DNA of 59,157 nucleotides. Source: Clostridiales bacterium (lineage in GTDB: Bacteria > Bacillota > Clostridia > Christensenellales > CAG-138). The notes beneath the pieces were generated by a model. That model did no database searches. It was given only the letters and a program-made list of their open reading frames with translations, and was not told the origin of the DNA. Position 1 is the first letter of the stretch. Each line of letters opens with the position of its first letter. Positions 32,621 through 39,809 of the stretch are shown piece after piece. The position numbers were made by a program, and so were the translations under genes. Location of the stretch: assembly GCA_024691085.1 (NCBI GenBank), contig JAILNX010000007.1, forward strand, positions 1-59,157, written 5' to 3'.

Positions 32621-34711
32621 TCACAGCTCCATATTGATCAGCTTGAAAAACGTTTCCGCCGCGGCCGGCGCGAGCGCGTCGGGGTATTCGTACTTTTCCG
32701 TATGGAGCGGCGCGGTCTCCTCGCCGGAGCCTATGCCGAAGAAGAGGGACGGCGCGCGCTTCGCGTAATGGCCGAAGTCCTCCGACCAGCGGAACGGCTC
32801 GTCAATTATAATATAAGGTAACATTTCCTTTTTAAGGACGCGCTCCGCTGAATCGAGAAGCCTTAAGTCGTTGACCGTCGCGGGGAACACGTCCCACAGT
32901 TCGGTCCTAACGCCGAGTCCTCTTTCTTCGGCGAGCTTGTTTGCGTATTTGCGGACTCTTTCCGCAAGCTCGTTCAGCGCCTCCGTCTTTTCCGAGCGGA
33001 GCGTGAGCAGAAGGCATCCCTCCGACGCCGCCACGCCGAACGCGCGCTCACCCGCCTTCAGCCCTACCGTGGTCGAGAGCGTCATGCAGGAATGCTTTTC
33101 GGAGAGCTCCTTCGCGAGCTCGCCCGCTTTAAGGGTTAAGAGCGCGAGGGCCTCCGACGGATTTATGCCGTTTTCGGGATACGCCGCGTGCGTCGGCTTT
33201 CCGCTGAAGGCGATCTCCATGCCGCAGGAAGCGCAGGCGAATGTGCCGCTTTTAAGAAGCACGGCGCCCATCGGCCTTCCGGGGATATTGTGGCAGCCGA
33301 TCACGGCGTCGATCTTTTCGCGTTCAAAAAGCGCAAGGCACTCCTCCGCCCCCGCGCCGTTCTCCTCCGCGTGCTGGAAAAGAAGTATGACGTTCCTGCC
33401 GACCGTCCTTCCCTCAAGGAGCAGCGCAAGCCCTGAAAGCGCCGCCGAATGACCGTCATGGCCGCAGAGGTGTCTCGCCTCGCCGTCCACGCCGACGGCG
33501 TCGAAATCCGCCCTGACCGCCACGGTTTTTTCGGCGCGCTCGTCATGCTTCGCGTAGAACCACGCGCCCATATCGACGACCTCCAGCGAGGTGTTCTTTT
33601 TTATGAAATCGATGAGGAACGCTTTCGTCCTGTTCTCCCTGCCCGAAAGCTCGGGACACGCGTGAAGCGCGTTCCTTAAAGAAACGATAAGTTCCTTCTG
33701 TTCCTCCGTAAGCATTTCCCCGTCACCCCTTTTACGAACGTATTCCGCAAGCTCCTTTGCCTCTTTGCTCCCCTTTTCGAGCGCTTCCGCAATGGAACCT
33801 CTGTCGAATCTCACGCCCGAAATGAGAGCTGTTATCTCGCCCGCGAGCCCCGAAGCGAGCGCGTCGGTATAAAGCACGGGCGAAACGATGCGGCCGTTTT
33901 TGACATTAAGCTCGAGTCTGAACTCCCCAAAGGACAGCCTGCCCTCCATGGAAAAGTCGAACGCAGGCGTTTTTCCAAGCCGCCATTCCCACGAGCGCTG
34001 CTTCTCGTATTCCTTCATAAAGCTTTCATACGGTCGTATAAAAGGATCGTTATACGATCGTATTAATATCGTGTTTTCGCAGTCGCCGTAAGAGTTTTTG
34101 AAGGCGTCGATCACGGCGTTTCTCACCTCGTCCACGGTAACGGGAGCGAATAAGACGAGGTTCTTTACCCTCGACTTTACGCTCTTTATGCCCTTCGCCT
34201 CGAGCTTTAAGTTCGAGGGCGTCAGGTACGTTCCGAGCTTCTCCGTATCGACGTCGACGAGCAGCGTGCCGTGCATGCCGCGCGCCGTGCCGGACAGCGC
34301 GTAGGCGCAGCCGGAGACCTTGAAGCCGTCTACGGTCAGATCGTTCCTGCCGTTCACCTCCGCTTTAATGCCGAGCGAGGCGAGCGCCGCGACTATCACG
34401 GCGTTCTGCCTTTCCTTATCGTAAAGCCTTTCGTCCGCGATGAACGAAAAATTGAGGTTGCCCGAGTCGTGATACACGGCTCCGCCGCCGGTGTGCCGTC
34501 TTACGAGCTGCACGCCGTCCTTCTCCATGCGGTCGACGCGGCATTCGCGCCACGCGTTCTGATTGCGCCCCACTATTACCGCGTTCGAATTGACGTAGAA
34601 ATAGAGCGTGACGCCCGAAAGCTCCCCTGCCCTGTGCTTTTCAAGAAGAAAAGCGTCCATGGCAAGGTTAAACCAGCCGTCTCCCGATCCGCTTACAACG
34701 ATCCTGTTCAT
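32621..34711 (-). CDS. Lipoate-protein ligase A fused to an M20D amidohydrolase
   Basis: A continuous 696-residue frame. Residues 1-245 are LplA (NLAMDAFLL opening, RRHTGGGAVYHDSGNLNFSF lipoyl-adenylate loop, catalytic Lys in VDGFKVSGCA), followed by the LplA C-terminal accessory domain to about 325. From residue 333 (internal ATG at 33715) an M20D hippurate hydrolase-like enzyme follows: RADFDAV, CGHDGHSA, QHAEENGAGAEE and GCHNIPGRP carry the metal ligands and catalytic Glu. Both halves are of normal stand-alone length. The join contains AAAAGGGGTGA (minus strand, 33733-33723); one extra G would create a TGA stop, and the internal ATG has AGGGG at good distance. So it is either a true fusion, a frameshift product, or two genes merged by a one-base error. 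The 5' end appears leaderless. Confidence 0.85.
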   Translation of the reverse strand: MNRIVVSGSGDGWFNLAMDAFLLEKHRAGELSGVTLYFYVNSNAVIVGRNQNAWRECRVDRMEKDGVQLVRRHTGGGAVYHDSGNLNFSFIADERLYDKERQNAVIVAALASLGIKAEVNGRNDLTVDGFKVSGCAYALSGTARGMHGTLLVDVDTEKLGTYLTPSNLKLEAKGIKSVKSRVKNLVLFAPVTVDEVRNAVIDAFKNSYGDCENTILIRSYNDPFIRPYESFMKEYEKQRSWEWRLGKTPAFDFSMEGRLSFGEFRLELNVKNGRIVSPVLYTDALASGLAGEITALISGVRFDRGSIAEALEKGSKEAKELAEYVRKRGDGEMLTEEQKELIVSLRNALHACPELSGRENRTKAFLIDFIKKNTSLEVVDMGAWFYAKHDERAEKTVAVRADFDAVGVDGEARHLCGHDGHSAALSGLALLLEGRTVGRNVILLFQHAEENGAGAEECLALFEREKIDAVIGCHNIPGRPMGAVLLKSGTFACASCGMEIAFSGKPTHAAYPENGINPSEALALLTLKAGELAKELSEKHSCMTLSTTVGLKAGERAFGVAASEGCLLLTLRSEKTEALNELAERVRKYANKLAEERGLGVRTELWDVFPATVNDLRLLDSAERVLKKEMLPYIIIDEPFRWSEDFGHYAKRAPSLFFGIGSGEETAPLHTEKYEYPDALAPAAAETFFKLINMEL

Positions 34712-34718
34712 ATCATGA

Positions 34719-34747
34719 ATTATACTCCCGCGCGCGCGGGTTTTCAA
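34719..34747 (-). promoter_or_regulatory. Promoter of lplA/M20, apparently leaderless
   Basis: Reading leftward, TTGAAA (34747-34742), a 17-base spacer containing CCCGCGCGCGCGGG, and TATAAT (34724-34719). Only 7 bases separate the -10 from the ATG at 34711, so the start site of RNA should fall at or next to the A of ATG, and no ribosome site is present. Confidence 0.75.
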
Positions 34748-34762
34748 GCGGGAGCGGCGCAT

Positions 34763-34791
34763 TTGACTTTTAGGGCGGCAGATGCTATAAT
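34763..34791 (+). promoter_or_regulatory. Promoter of the small lipoprotein gene
   Basis: TTGACT (34763-34768), 17-base spacer, TATAAT (34786-34791); divergent from the lplA promoter with 15 bases between the two -35 boxes. Confidence 0.85.
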
Positions 34792-34831
34792 CGGCGGAGC
34801 AGCAGAATAATTCCACAGGAGGAATCACTGA

Positions 34832-35221
34832 ATGAAAAAACGTTTTGCCGTTTCCGTTTGTCTGATCGCGCTCGCGGTCCTTACGGTCATGTCCCTTGCC
34901 GCCTGCGGTAGCAAGGAAGTTCCCGGCGCGGGGACCTATACCGGCGATTATTATAAATTCGTAGGCGATCCCGACAGCGCGAAGGTCACCGCCGAGCCCT
35001 TCAGCATCGAGCTCGACAAAGACGGCACGGGCAAGTTCAACCGCGACGGCCAGACCTATAACGTCGAGTGGAGGCTCGACGGGGAAAAGCTCTACCTGAC
35101 CGAAAGGTTCCTCGCTCTTAAGATCGAGTACACCGGCGTTCTTTCGGGCACCGAGCTTAAGATCTATAACGGCGATCCCATGAACGAATTCACCTGCATG
35201 TACGTTTTCCATAAGGACTGA
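34832..35221 (+). CDS. Small secreted lipoprotein
   Basis: A 129-residue protein with a lipoprotein signal: KKR, hydrophobic core, then the lipobox LAAC with the lipid-modified Cys at 25. The mature part is about 105 residues of alternating beta strands (YTGDYYKFVGD, FSIELDKDGTGKFNRDG, VEWRLDGEKLYLTE, KIEYTGVLSGTELKIYNGD), resembling a small lipocalin-like or calycin-like fold frequent in clostridial lipoproteins. CAGGAGG precedes the start. It has its own promoter and terminator. The function is unknown. Confidence 0.88.
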   Translation: MKKRFAVSVCLIALAVLTVMSLAACGSKEVPGAGTYTGDYYKFVGDPDSAKVTAEPFSIELDKDGTGKFNRDGQTYNVEWRLDGEKLYLTERFLALKIEYTGVLSGTELKIYNGDPMNEFTCMYVFHKD

Positions 35222-35235
35222 CGCTATGATGATAC

Positions 35236-35265
35236 GCTCCGCGAATTGTCTTCGCGGAGCTTTTT
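35236..35265 (+). terminator. Rho-independent terminator
   Basis: GCTCCGCGAA / TTCGCGGAGC, 10-bp perfect stem, 5-base loop, then TTTTT. Confidence 0.92.
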
Positions 35266-35275
35266 GTATCCCGAA

Positions 35276-35615
35276 AACCCCGCCATAGTGGCGGGGTTCC
35301 GTGGAGCTTTAGCGGTGAAACAGTTACAAAAAAACTCCTGATGTGTTATAGTACAAGCGTGACCTGCCAGTTACGCCGAAAACACATCAGGAGGACATTA
35401 AAATGCAAAAGCAAAATAATGACAGTAATACTTTAGCACATACCAAATGGAATTGCAAATATCATGGGCTTGTTTGACCCTAAAGACCCGTTTGCGGGTA
35501 GCAAGTAATCCCTTGCGTGCTGGCAAGCACTCCATGCCCACGTGTGGGCAACCAGTAGTATGAGGGCTATGCCCGAAAATGAAATACCCCCGGCTTCGCC
35601 GGGGGATCATTATTT
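35276..35615 (+). mobile_element. IS200-like element with internal deletion (non-autonomous)
   Basis: The left part has a subterminal hairpin AACCCCGCCA/TGGCGGGGTT (35276-35298), then CTCCTGATGTGTT (35335-35347) which pairs perfectly with AACACATCAGGAG (35381-35393), burying the AGGAGG ribosome site of tnpA, as IS200 elements do. The tnpA start survives (35403), followed by a jump at about 35466 to what reads in another frame as the transposase tail (DPKDPFAGSK then stop, ending near 35508). The right part has TGCCCAC/GTGGGCA and CCCCCGGC/GCCGGGGG hairpins. It could move only with a transposase supplied from elsewhere. A right-end copy is found at 39657-39759. Confidence 0.8.
35403..35477 (+). 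pseudogene. tnpA fragment (IS200/IS605 transposase)
   Basis: 24 codons beginning MQKQNN and containing LAHTKWNCKYH, the conserved N terminus of TnpA Y1 transposases (the family continues with I-V-F-x-PKYRR). Here the frame stops at TGA three codons after KYH. The HUH and catalytic Tyr regions are deleted, so it is inactive. Confidence 0.85.
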
Positions 35616-35621
35616 ATGTAA

Positions 35622-36938
35622 CTAGTTATTAGGAATAGGCGGCACAATCGGCTGGAACAAAGACGCTAACTCTGCAACGTTTTGCGCCTGTTCCCAGTTT
35701 GCCATCCCCTGCTTCCAAACCAAAGTGTTGGGGTGAAGCTGACCTGAAGCAGCCATTTGGCGAAGCACTTCCAGATTATAGGGGCCGGTTGCTTGTCCAT
35801 TAATAGCGACATGGTATGCTACAACCGGAATCACAGGTGGTACGGGAACGCTTTGTGCATTAGGATTAGATAGTATCCCGTTCATCGTTCCGGCGATGTT
35901 CTGTCCAACTGCACCTCCTAATGCCATACCGACCATCATGGTAGCAGGATTAAACCCCGCTCCGCCGGATTCACCGCCCAGGTTAATCGATCCTGCACTG
36001 TTTGAACCCATTTGACCAAGCGCATTTGCACCGGCAATTCCGACCTCTGCCTGCTTCTCAACCTGATAGGCTCCGATGTTTGCGCTTTGTGTCTGCTTAT
36101 GTGCCGCATACTGCGCTTCTTCTCGCTGAATACGCAACCGTTCTACATAATCTGCTGTTTCAGCTTCAATTTTGGCAGATGCGACATCTCTTGTTACAGA
36201 CATGAGATGCTTATATCCGTCGCTGGTTTTATCAATCTCGATTGCACCGATGTCGACGCCAGTCGTTGTTACTCCAAAGGACTCTTTTAATCTTGCGCGT
36301 ATATCGTACTCGATGGCGTCGTTAATTAAGGCGGTTTTACTCTCAAGTTGTATTACGGGAATGTTGTTTGCTGCGGGGGCGTTTGTTACAACATCCTTAA
36401 CATACCGACTTATCGCGTCCCGGATCTGCTTTTGAAACGCATCAAGATCAAAGTCAATCAACCGATGCAGTTTGATGAACTCTCTGTAGTCAGTAATATG
36501 GAAAGTCACAGTGCCTCTGACCGCAACCGGTACTCCAAAGTCCATAAAACGCGGATCATACACATCAAAGAAAGGTACTGCAAAGCGCGTCTGAACAACT
36601 TTAGCAAGATTGATAAAATAGACTTCCGCCTGGAATGGGGTATCGCCGCCGTATGCTAATCCTATGATAGAAGCTAACACAGGAAGATTTGCAGTTTTTA
36701 TTGTTTCATCAAAAGGGCCTTCAATGAAATCCTGCATCGTTCCGTCTTTTTGACGATAGACAAATACGGCAACCTCGCCGTCTTTCACACGCAGGGCAGA
36801 CCCCCAACGTATAGCGTTTTCACGTTTGTTATTCCCGGCTTGAGTTCCTGCGGGATGCCACTTCCAAATCAAATAGTTCGGTTCATCACAGCGGATAGCA
36901 TTCATTATCCCGCCGTATTTCGCATTTTTTCCAAACAT
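35622..36938 (-). CDS. SPFH-domain protein with C-terminal GYF_2 domain
   Basis: A 438-residue protein. Residues about 20-280 are an SPFH/band-7-like domain of the YdjI type (formerly described as virion core protein-like): YLIWKWHPAG, SALRVKDGEVAVFVY, DFGVPVAVRGTVTFHI. A coiled region with RLRIQREEAQYAAHKQTQ follows, then a Gly/Ala-rich low-complexity stretch (QMGSNSAGSINLGGESGG), and finally a GYF_2 domain (GPYNLEVLRQMAASGQLHP ... WEQAQ). The start at 36938 is preferred: AGGA lies 5 bases upstream and the preceding stop is one base away; a longer ATG frame (36974) overlaps the upstream gene. Relatives assemble with small zinc-ribbon proteins at the membrane. Codon use is AT-richer than flanking DNA. 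Confidence 0.85.
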   Translation of the reverse strand: MFGKNAKYGGIMNAIRCDEPNYLIWKWHPAGTQAGNNKRENAIRWGSALRVKDGEVAVFVYRQKDGTMQDFIEGPFDETIKTANLPVLASIIGLAYGGDTPFQAEVYFINLAKVVQTRFAVPFFDVYDPRFMDFGVPVAVRGTVTFHITDYREFIKLHRLIDFDLDAFQKQIRDAISRYVKDVVTNAPAANNIPVIQLESKTALINDAIEYDIRARLKESFGVTTTGVDIGAIEIDKTSDGYKHLMSVTRDVASAKIEAETADYVERLRIQREEAQYAAHKQTQSANIGAYQVEKQAEVGIAGANALGQMGSNSAGSINLGGESGGAGFNPATMMVGMALGGAVGQNIAGTMNGILSNPNAQSVPVPPVIPVVAYHVAINGQATGPYNLEVLRQMAASGQLHPNTLVWKQGMANWEQAQNVAELASLFQPIVPPIPNN

Positions 36939-36939
36939 C

Positions 36940-38277
36940 TTAATCCTGGTCTCCTTTATCAAATATTTTGCCATGGTATTTTATAATAATCGGAACATGC
37001 ATATCGGCATATTCTCCCGGCGCAAAGTCTGTCGATCCATCGATAGATACTTCAAATGCTTCTCCAACATTGTGAACCCAACCGAACAATGTATCAGATG
37101 CTTTTTCGGTAGTAACATTTAAGAACCCAGCTGCTTCGTAAGCTTCCTTCACTTTAAGATAATGCATTCCTTGATAAGCAATATCCGGAATTTTGATCTT
37201 TCCTTGTGAAAACTCTCGCGCATCTATGATCTTTAGCCGCAAAGATTCTCTTATTTCCTCCCATTTCAGTTTTGTTGCGTCATTGCTGCTGTTTAATGGC
37301 TTGAGCTCGTCTGCCATTTGCATGGCAAGTTCAAACTCTCCCAGTTCAATCAGCGTTTCAATCAAGATTATTTTCTCTTCCAGGGATGCATCTTGCGTTT
37401 GTATGATTCGCAAAACCAACTCTTTCCGCGTGTTTTCCCATTTCTTTTCGCTTTCGATGTAACGACTATCATGCAAATAGACCAGTTCAGTTTTGTTAAG
37501 AGCGGCAACATAGTCACCTTTTTCGATCAGCTCTTCAATTTCTTCAACTACAGCGCTTAACTCCGTTTCCTTTTGCTTTAAGGCTTTTTCTCGTGCTGCA
37601 TTTGAAATATGCTTCACAAGAAAGATAGAGGCAAATATAATGAGATGACACATTACAACAACAGCAATAATATTTATTACTCTTCTCAAAACACGATGTT
37701 GCGCTTTTTGGATTTTTTTATCATAAATTCTTCGATACTGCTGAACGAGCTTTTGCTTTTCTATGTTTGTTTCTTTAATGTTTTCAAGAAGAGAATCTCC
37801 CGAGAGTACAAGTTCTGCTTTGCTCTCAAGCTGCTGCAGCTTCGCAGCCCATGCTTCGGATACATCCATCACAGACATATCCTTCATATTACTGCTCGTC
37901 ACATCAGCGTAGCTGGGAGCGACAATGTTAGATGTTGCGAGTATAAAGAACTCGAGGATATCGGTTTTTGTATTCGGAATAGTGAAAGTGCGAATTAAAT
38001 CAACTCTTTTTGCGTTTGAATCCAAAGATTGATACTTATCAGAAAAAACGCTCACAGAAGATGTGCTGTCAGCATCACGGAACTCGTATCCACAAGCATC
38101 ACAAAACTTAGAGAAAGGATTCGTTGGCTCCCCGCAATTCGGGCATTTTTGAAGAACACCATTGTAAACAATCCGTCTGCCCGCATCACTTTCATTGCTG
38201 GAAAAAGGATGTCCACAAGATGAGCAAGTTTGTTGAGAACCGTTTCTTTTTGCACCGCATTTTGAACAATACTCCAT
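36940..38277 (-). CDS. Zinc-ribbon, membrane-anchored coiled-coil protein with PASTA-like tail
   Basis: A 445-residue protein. Two N-terminal zinc ribbons: CSKCG/CSSCG (residues 4-22) and CPNCG/CDACG (about 45-62). A shared module RVDLIRTFTIPNTKTDILEF follows near 95 and is also found in the neighbour at 38388. One membrane helix spans about 205-225, then a long Glu/Lys-rich helical repeat region (about 230-360, TPR-like spacing), and a C-terminal ~70-residue segment (YLKVKEAYEAAGFLNV ... GEYADMHVPIIIKY) resembling a PASTA domain. It is one base from the SPFH-GYF gene, so the two are coupled. Role unknown; an envelope-associated sensor/scaffold is a reasonable guess. Confidence 0.8.
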   Translation of the reverse strand: MEYCSKCGAKRNGSQQTCSSCGHPFSSNESDAGRRIVYNGVLQKCPNCGEPTNPFSKFCDACGYEFRDADSTSSVSVFSDKYQSLDSNAKRVDLIRTFTIPNTKTDILEFFILATSNIVAPSYADVTSSNMKDMSVMDVSEAWAAKLQQLESKAELVLSGDSLLENIKETNIEKQKLVQQYRRIYDKKIQKAQHRVLRRVINIIAVVVMCHLIIFASIFLVKHISNAAREKALKQKETELSAVVEEIEELIEKGDYVAALNKTELVYLHDSRYIESEKKWENTRKELVLRIIQTQDASLEEKIILIETLIELGEFELAMQMADELKPLNSSNDATKLKWEEIRESLRLKIIDAREFSQGKIKIPDIAYQGMHYLKVKEAYEAAGFLNVTTEKASDTLFGWVHNVGEAFEVSIDGSTDFAPGEYADMHVPIIIKYHGKIFDKGDQD

Positions 38278-38296
38278 TTTTTTCTCTCCGGTTGGT

Positions 38297-38389
38297 TTAA
38301 CCTCTTACCGCGTCACAAATGTCACCAATGTTGCAATCAAGATATTCGCAGATGCGCAATAGAACTGAAAGAGCCACTTCTTCGTTTTT
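38297..38389 (-). pseudogene. C-terminal fragment of an HTH (Xre/HTH_26-type) regulator
   Basis: Thirty codons reading KNEEVALSVLLRICEYLDCN then IGDICDAVRG and stop. This is the well-conserved second half of short HTH_26 regulators, whose first half (the YKPLWKTLIDKG-type opening) is missing. The fragment abuts the stop codon of the zinc-ribbon gene directly, with no start codon. It marks a recombination or deletion junction in the island. Confidence 0.7.
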
Positions 38390-39449
38390 ATTTCTTTTCA
38401 AAGTATAAAGTCATGGTATTATCTTCAGATTCCATGGTTAGTTTGCCATTCTCCAAGACCAATGGATATTCATCGTTTGCAAAGGCAATTCCTTTCTCGG
38501 TAACTTTCCATTTGTAATCCCCTTGATTCTCATCGTTTAAGTGAAAATGCACATTTTCTGCTTTGAAAACGATATAGCAATCGCTGAGGGAATAGTTGCC
38601 TTTTTTTTCAAGGTCCTCAACCGAATAATACTCTCCGTTTGATAAGGTAATTCCACAAGCTTTCCATGTGCCGTAATAATCGCTTGCGGTCATCTTTCTA
38701 GGGCTTTCCGGATCATTATTCTGCTTACCGACCGATTGAACAATTGCCGAGATCAAAGGGATACCTACGATGATTATTACTGTGATAAAAACAGCAAGAA
38801 ATATTATATTGCCTTTTTTCCCGAAAAATTTGCACGCTCTTTTCTTGCTCCTTGATTTAGCGCGCGCAGAATCCAAAGCTTTCTTTTTGTCAAGGTAAAG
38901 CTTATTAATCTTATCTAAGTACGGATCATCCGATAACAGGATGTTTGCTTTTTGATATGCCTGCTCGAGCTTAACCATCCATGCATCTGTAATATCCTGT
39001 TGGGATACACCGTCGGCAACAATATCATCCTTGAAATACGAACTTGTATCAATGTTAGAGTGAGCAAGAAAAACAAACTCAAGAATATCCTCTTTTGTGT
39101 TTGGTATAACAAAAGTCCGAATCAAATCAATTTTATGCGCATTATTTGTAGCGTTCGCATAACAAACGCCAAATGAATGGACAGAGCTGGCATCGGCAGA
39201 ACTTCTTATTTCATAACCGCAATCAGGACAATTCTTTACAAATGAAGCAAGGGGTGCTCCGCAATGAGGACATTTGTGTATTTCTCCATCATAAACCGTT
39301 TTTCTTTGATAAGAATGCTCGTTGATTTGCTGAAAAGCAGTCTCAGGAGTACTGTTCTGAATGTAACTGCTGTCGATTTTTGCACCGCAAAAACTGCAAA
39401 ACTTAACGCCGTCCTCAACGCGGTTGCCGCAATTCGCACAAAAAGCCAT
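38388..39449 (-). CDS. Zinc-ribbon membrane protein, paralogue of the 36940 gene
   Basis: A 353-residue protein. The start at 39449 (MAFCANCG) has GAGGGGGG 7 bases upstream; a longer frame from 39506 is not needed. Two zinc ribbons (CANCG/CSFCG and CPHCG/CPDCG) lie in the first 75 residues, then KIDLIRTFVIPNTKEDILEF, closely matching the neighbouring gene. A basic stretch (RAKSRSKKRACKFFGKKG) precedes a membrane helix (NIIFLAVFITVIIIVGIPLIS, about 220-240). The outer ~110 residues form a beta domain, DYYGTWKACGITLSNGEYYS ... LYFEKK, like the lipocalin-like domains of clostridial lipoproteins. The first two-thirds duplicates the architecture of the 36940 product with a different tail. Confidence 0.82.
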   Translation of the reverse strand: MAFCANCGNRVEDGVKFCSFCGAKIDSSYIQNSTPETAFQQINEHSYQRKTVYDGEIHKCPHCGAPLASFVKNCPDCGYEIRSSADASSVHSFGVCYANATNNAHKIDLIRTFVIPNTKEDILEFVFLAHSNIDTSSYFKDDIVADGVSQQDITDAWMVKLEQAYQKANILLSDDPYLDKINKLYLDKKKALDSARAKSRSKKRACKFFGKKGNIIFLAVFITVIIIVGIPLISAIVQSVGKQNNDPESPRKMTASDYYGTWKACGITLSNGEYYSVEDLEKKGNYSLSDCYIVFKAENVHFHLNDENQGDYKWKVTEKGIAFANDEYPLVLENGKLTMESEDNTMTLYFEKK

Positions 39450-39496
39450 TCTGTTACCCCCCTCAAGATTAAATATTCTGTTTTTACATTTAATAC

Positions 39497-39525
39497 AATA
39501 TACCATATAAAGGCATATAGTTCAA
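39497..39525 (-). promoter_or_regulatory. Promoter of the zinc-ribbon/SPFH island operon
   Basis: Reading leftward, TTGAAC (39525-39520), 17-base spacer, TATATT (39502-39497), then a leader of about 40 bases. Confidence 0.75.
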
Positions 39526-39656
39526 GCCCTAAAAAACAGCACTGCAAGTATGCGAATGAAAAGCAGATAAAGAAGAATAATGCGTGAGGGAGATCAGCAG
39601 GACAATTCAATTGGAAGAGCTGATAAACACGGCTGTGTCTGTGAAATAGTATTCTT

Positions 39657-39759
39657 TTGCGTGCTGGCAGGCGGCCTGTGCCCACGTGTGGGCAGCCAGT
39701 AGTATGAGGGCTATGCCCGAAAATGAAATACCCCCCGCTATGCCGGGGGATCATTATTT
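39657..39759 (+). repeat. Second copy of the IS200-like right end
   Basis: This 103-base stretch aligns without gaps to 35513-35615, with about ten mismatches, in the same orientation. It keeps the TGCCCAC/GTGGGCA hairpin and the C-run/G-run hairpin followed by GATCATTATTT. No tnpA sequence precedes it. With the left element it brackets the AT-rich island. The rest of 39526-39810 holds no gene I can support. Confidence 0.85.
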
Positions 39760-39809
39760 TGCGCCTTTAAGCACAGAATCCCGGCGCGTTTTCAAGCATA
39801 TCGTTCCGT

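Noticed and set aside
39450-39754. Minus-strand frame reading MIPRHSGGYFIFGHSPH and a similar one at 35398-35610
   Set aside because: Both translate the reverse of the two copies of the IS200-like right end; they look conserved only because the DNA repeat is.
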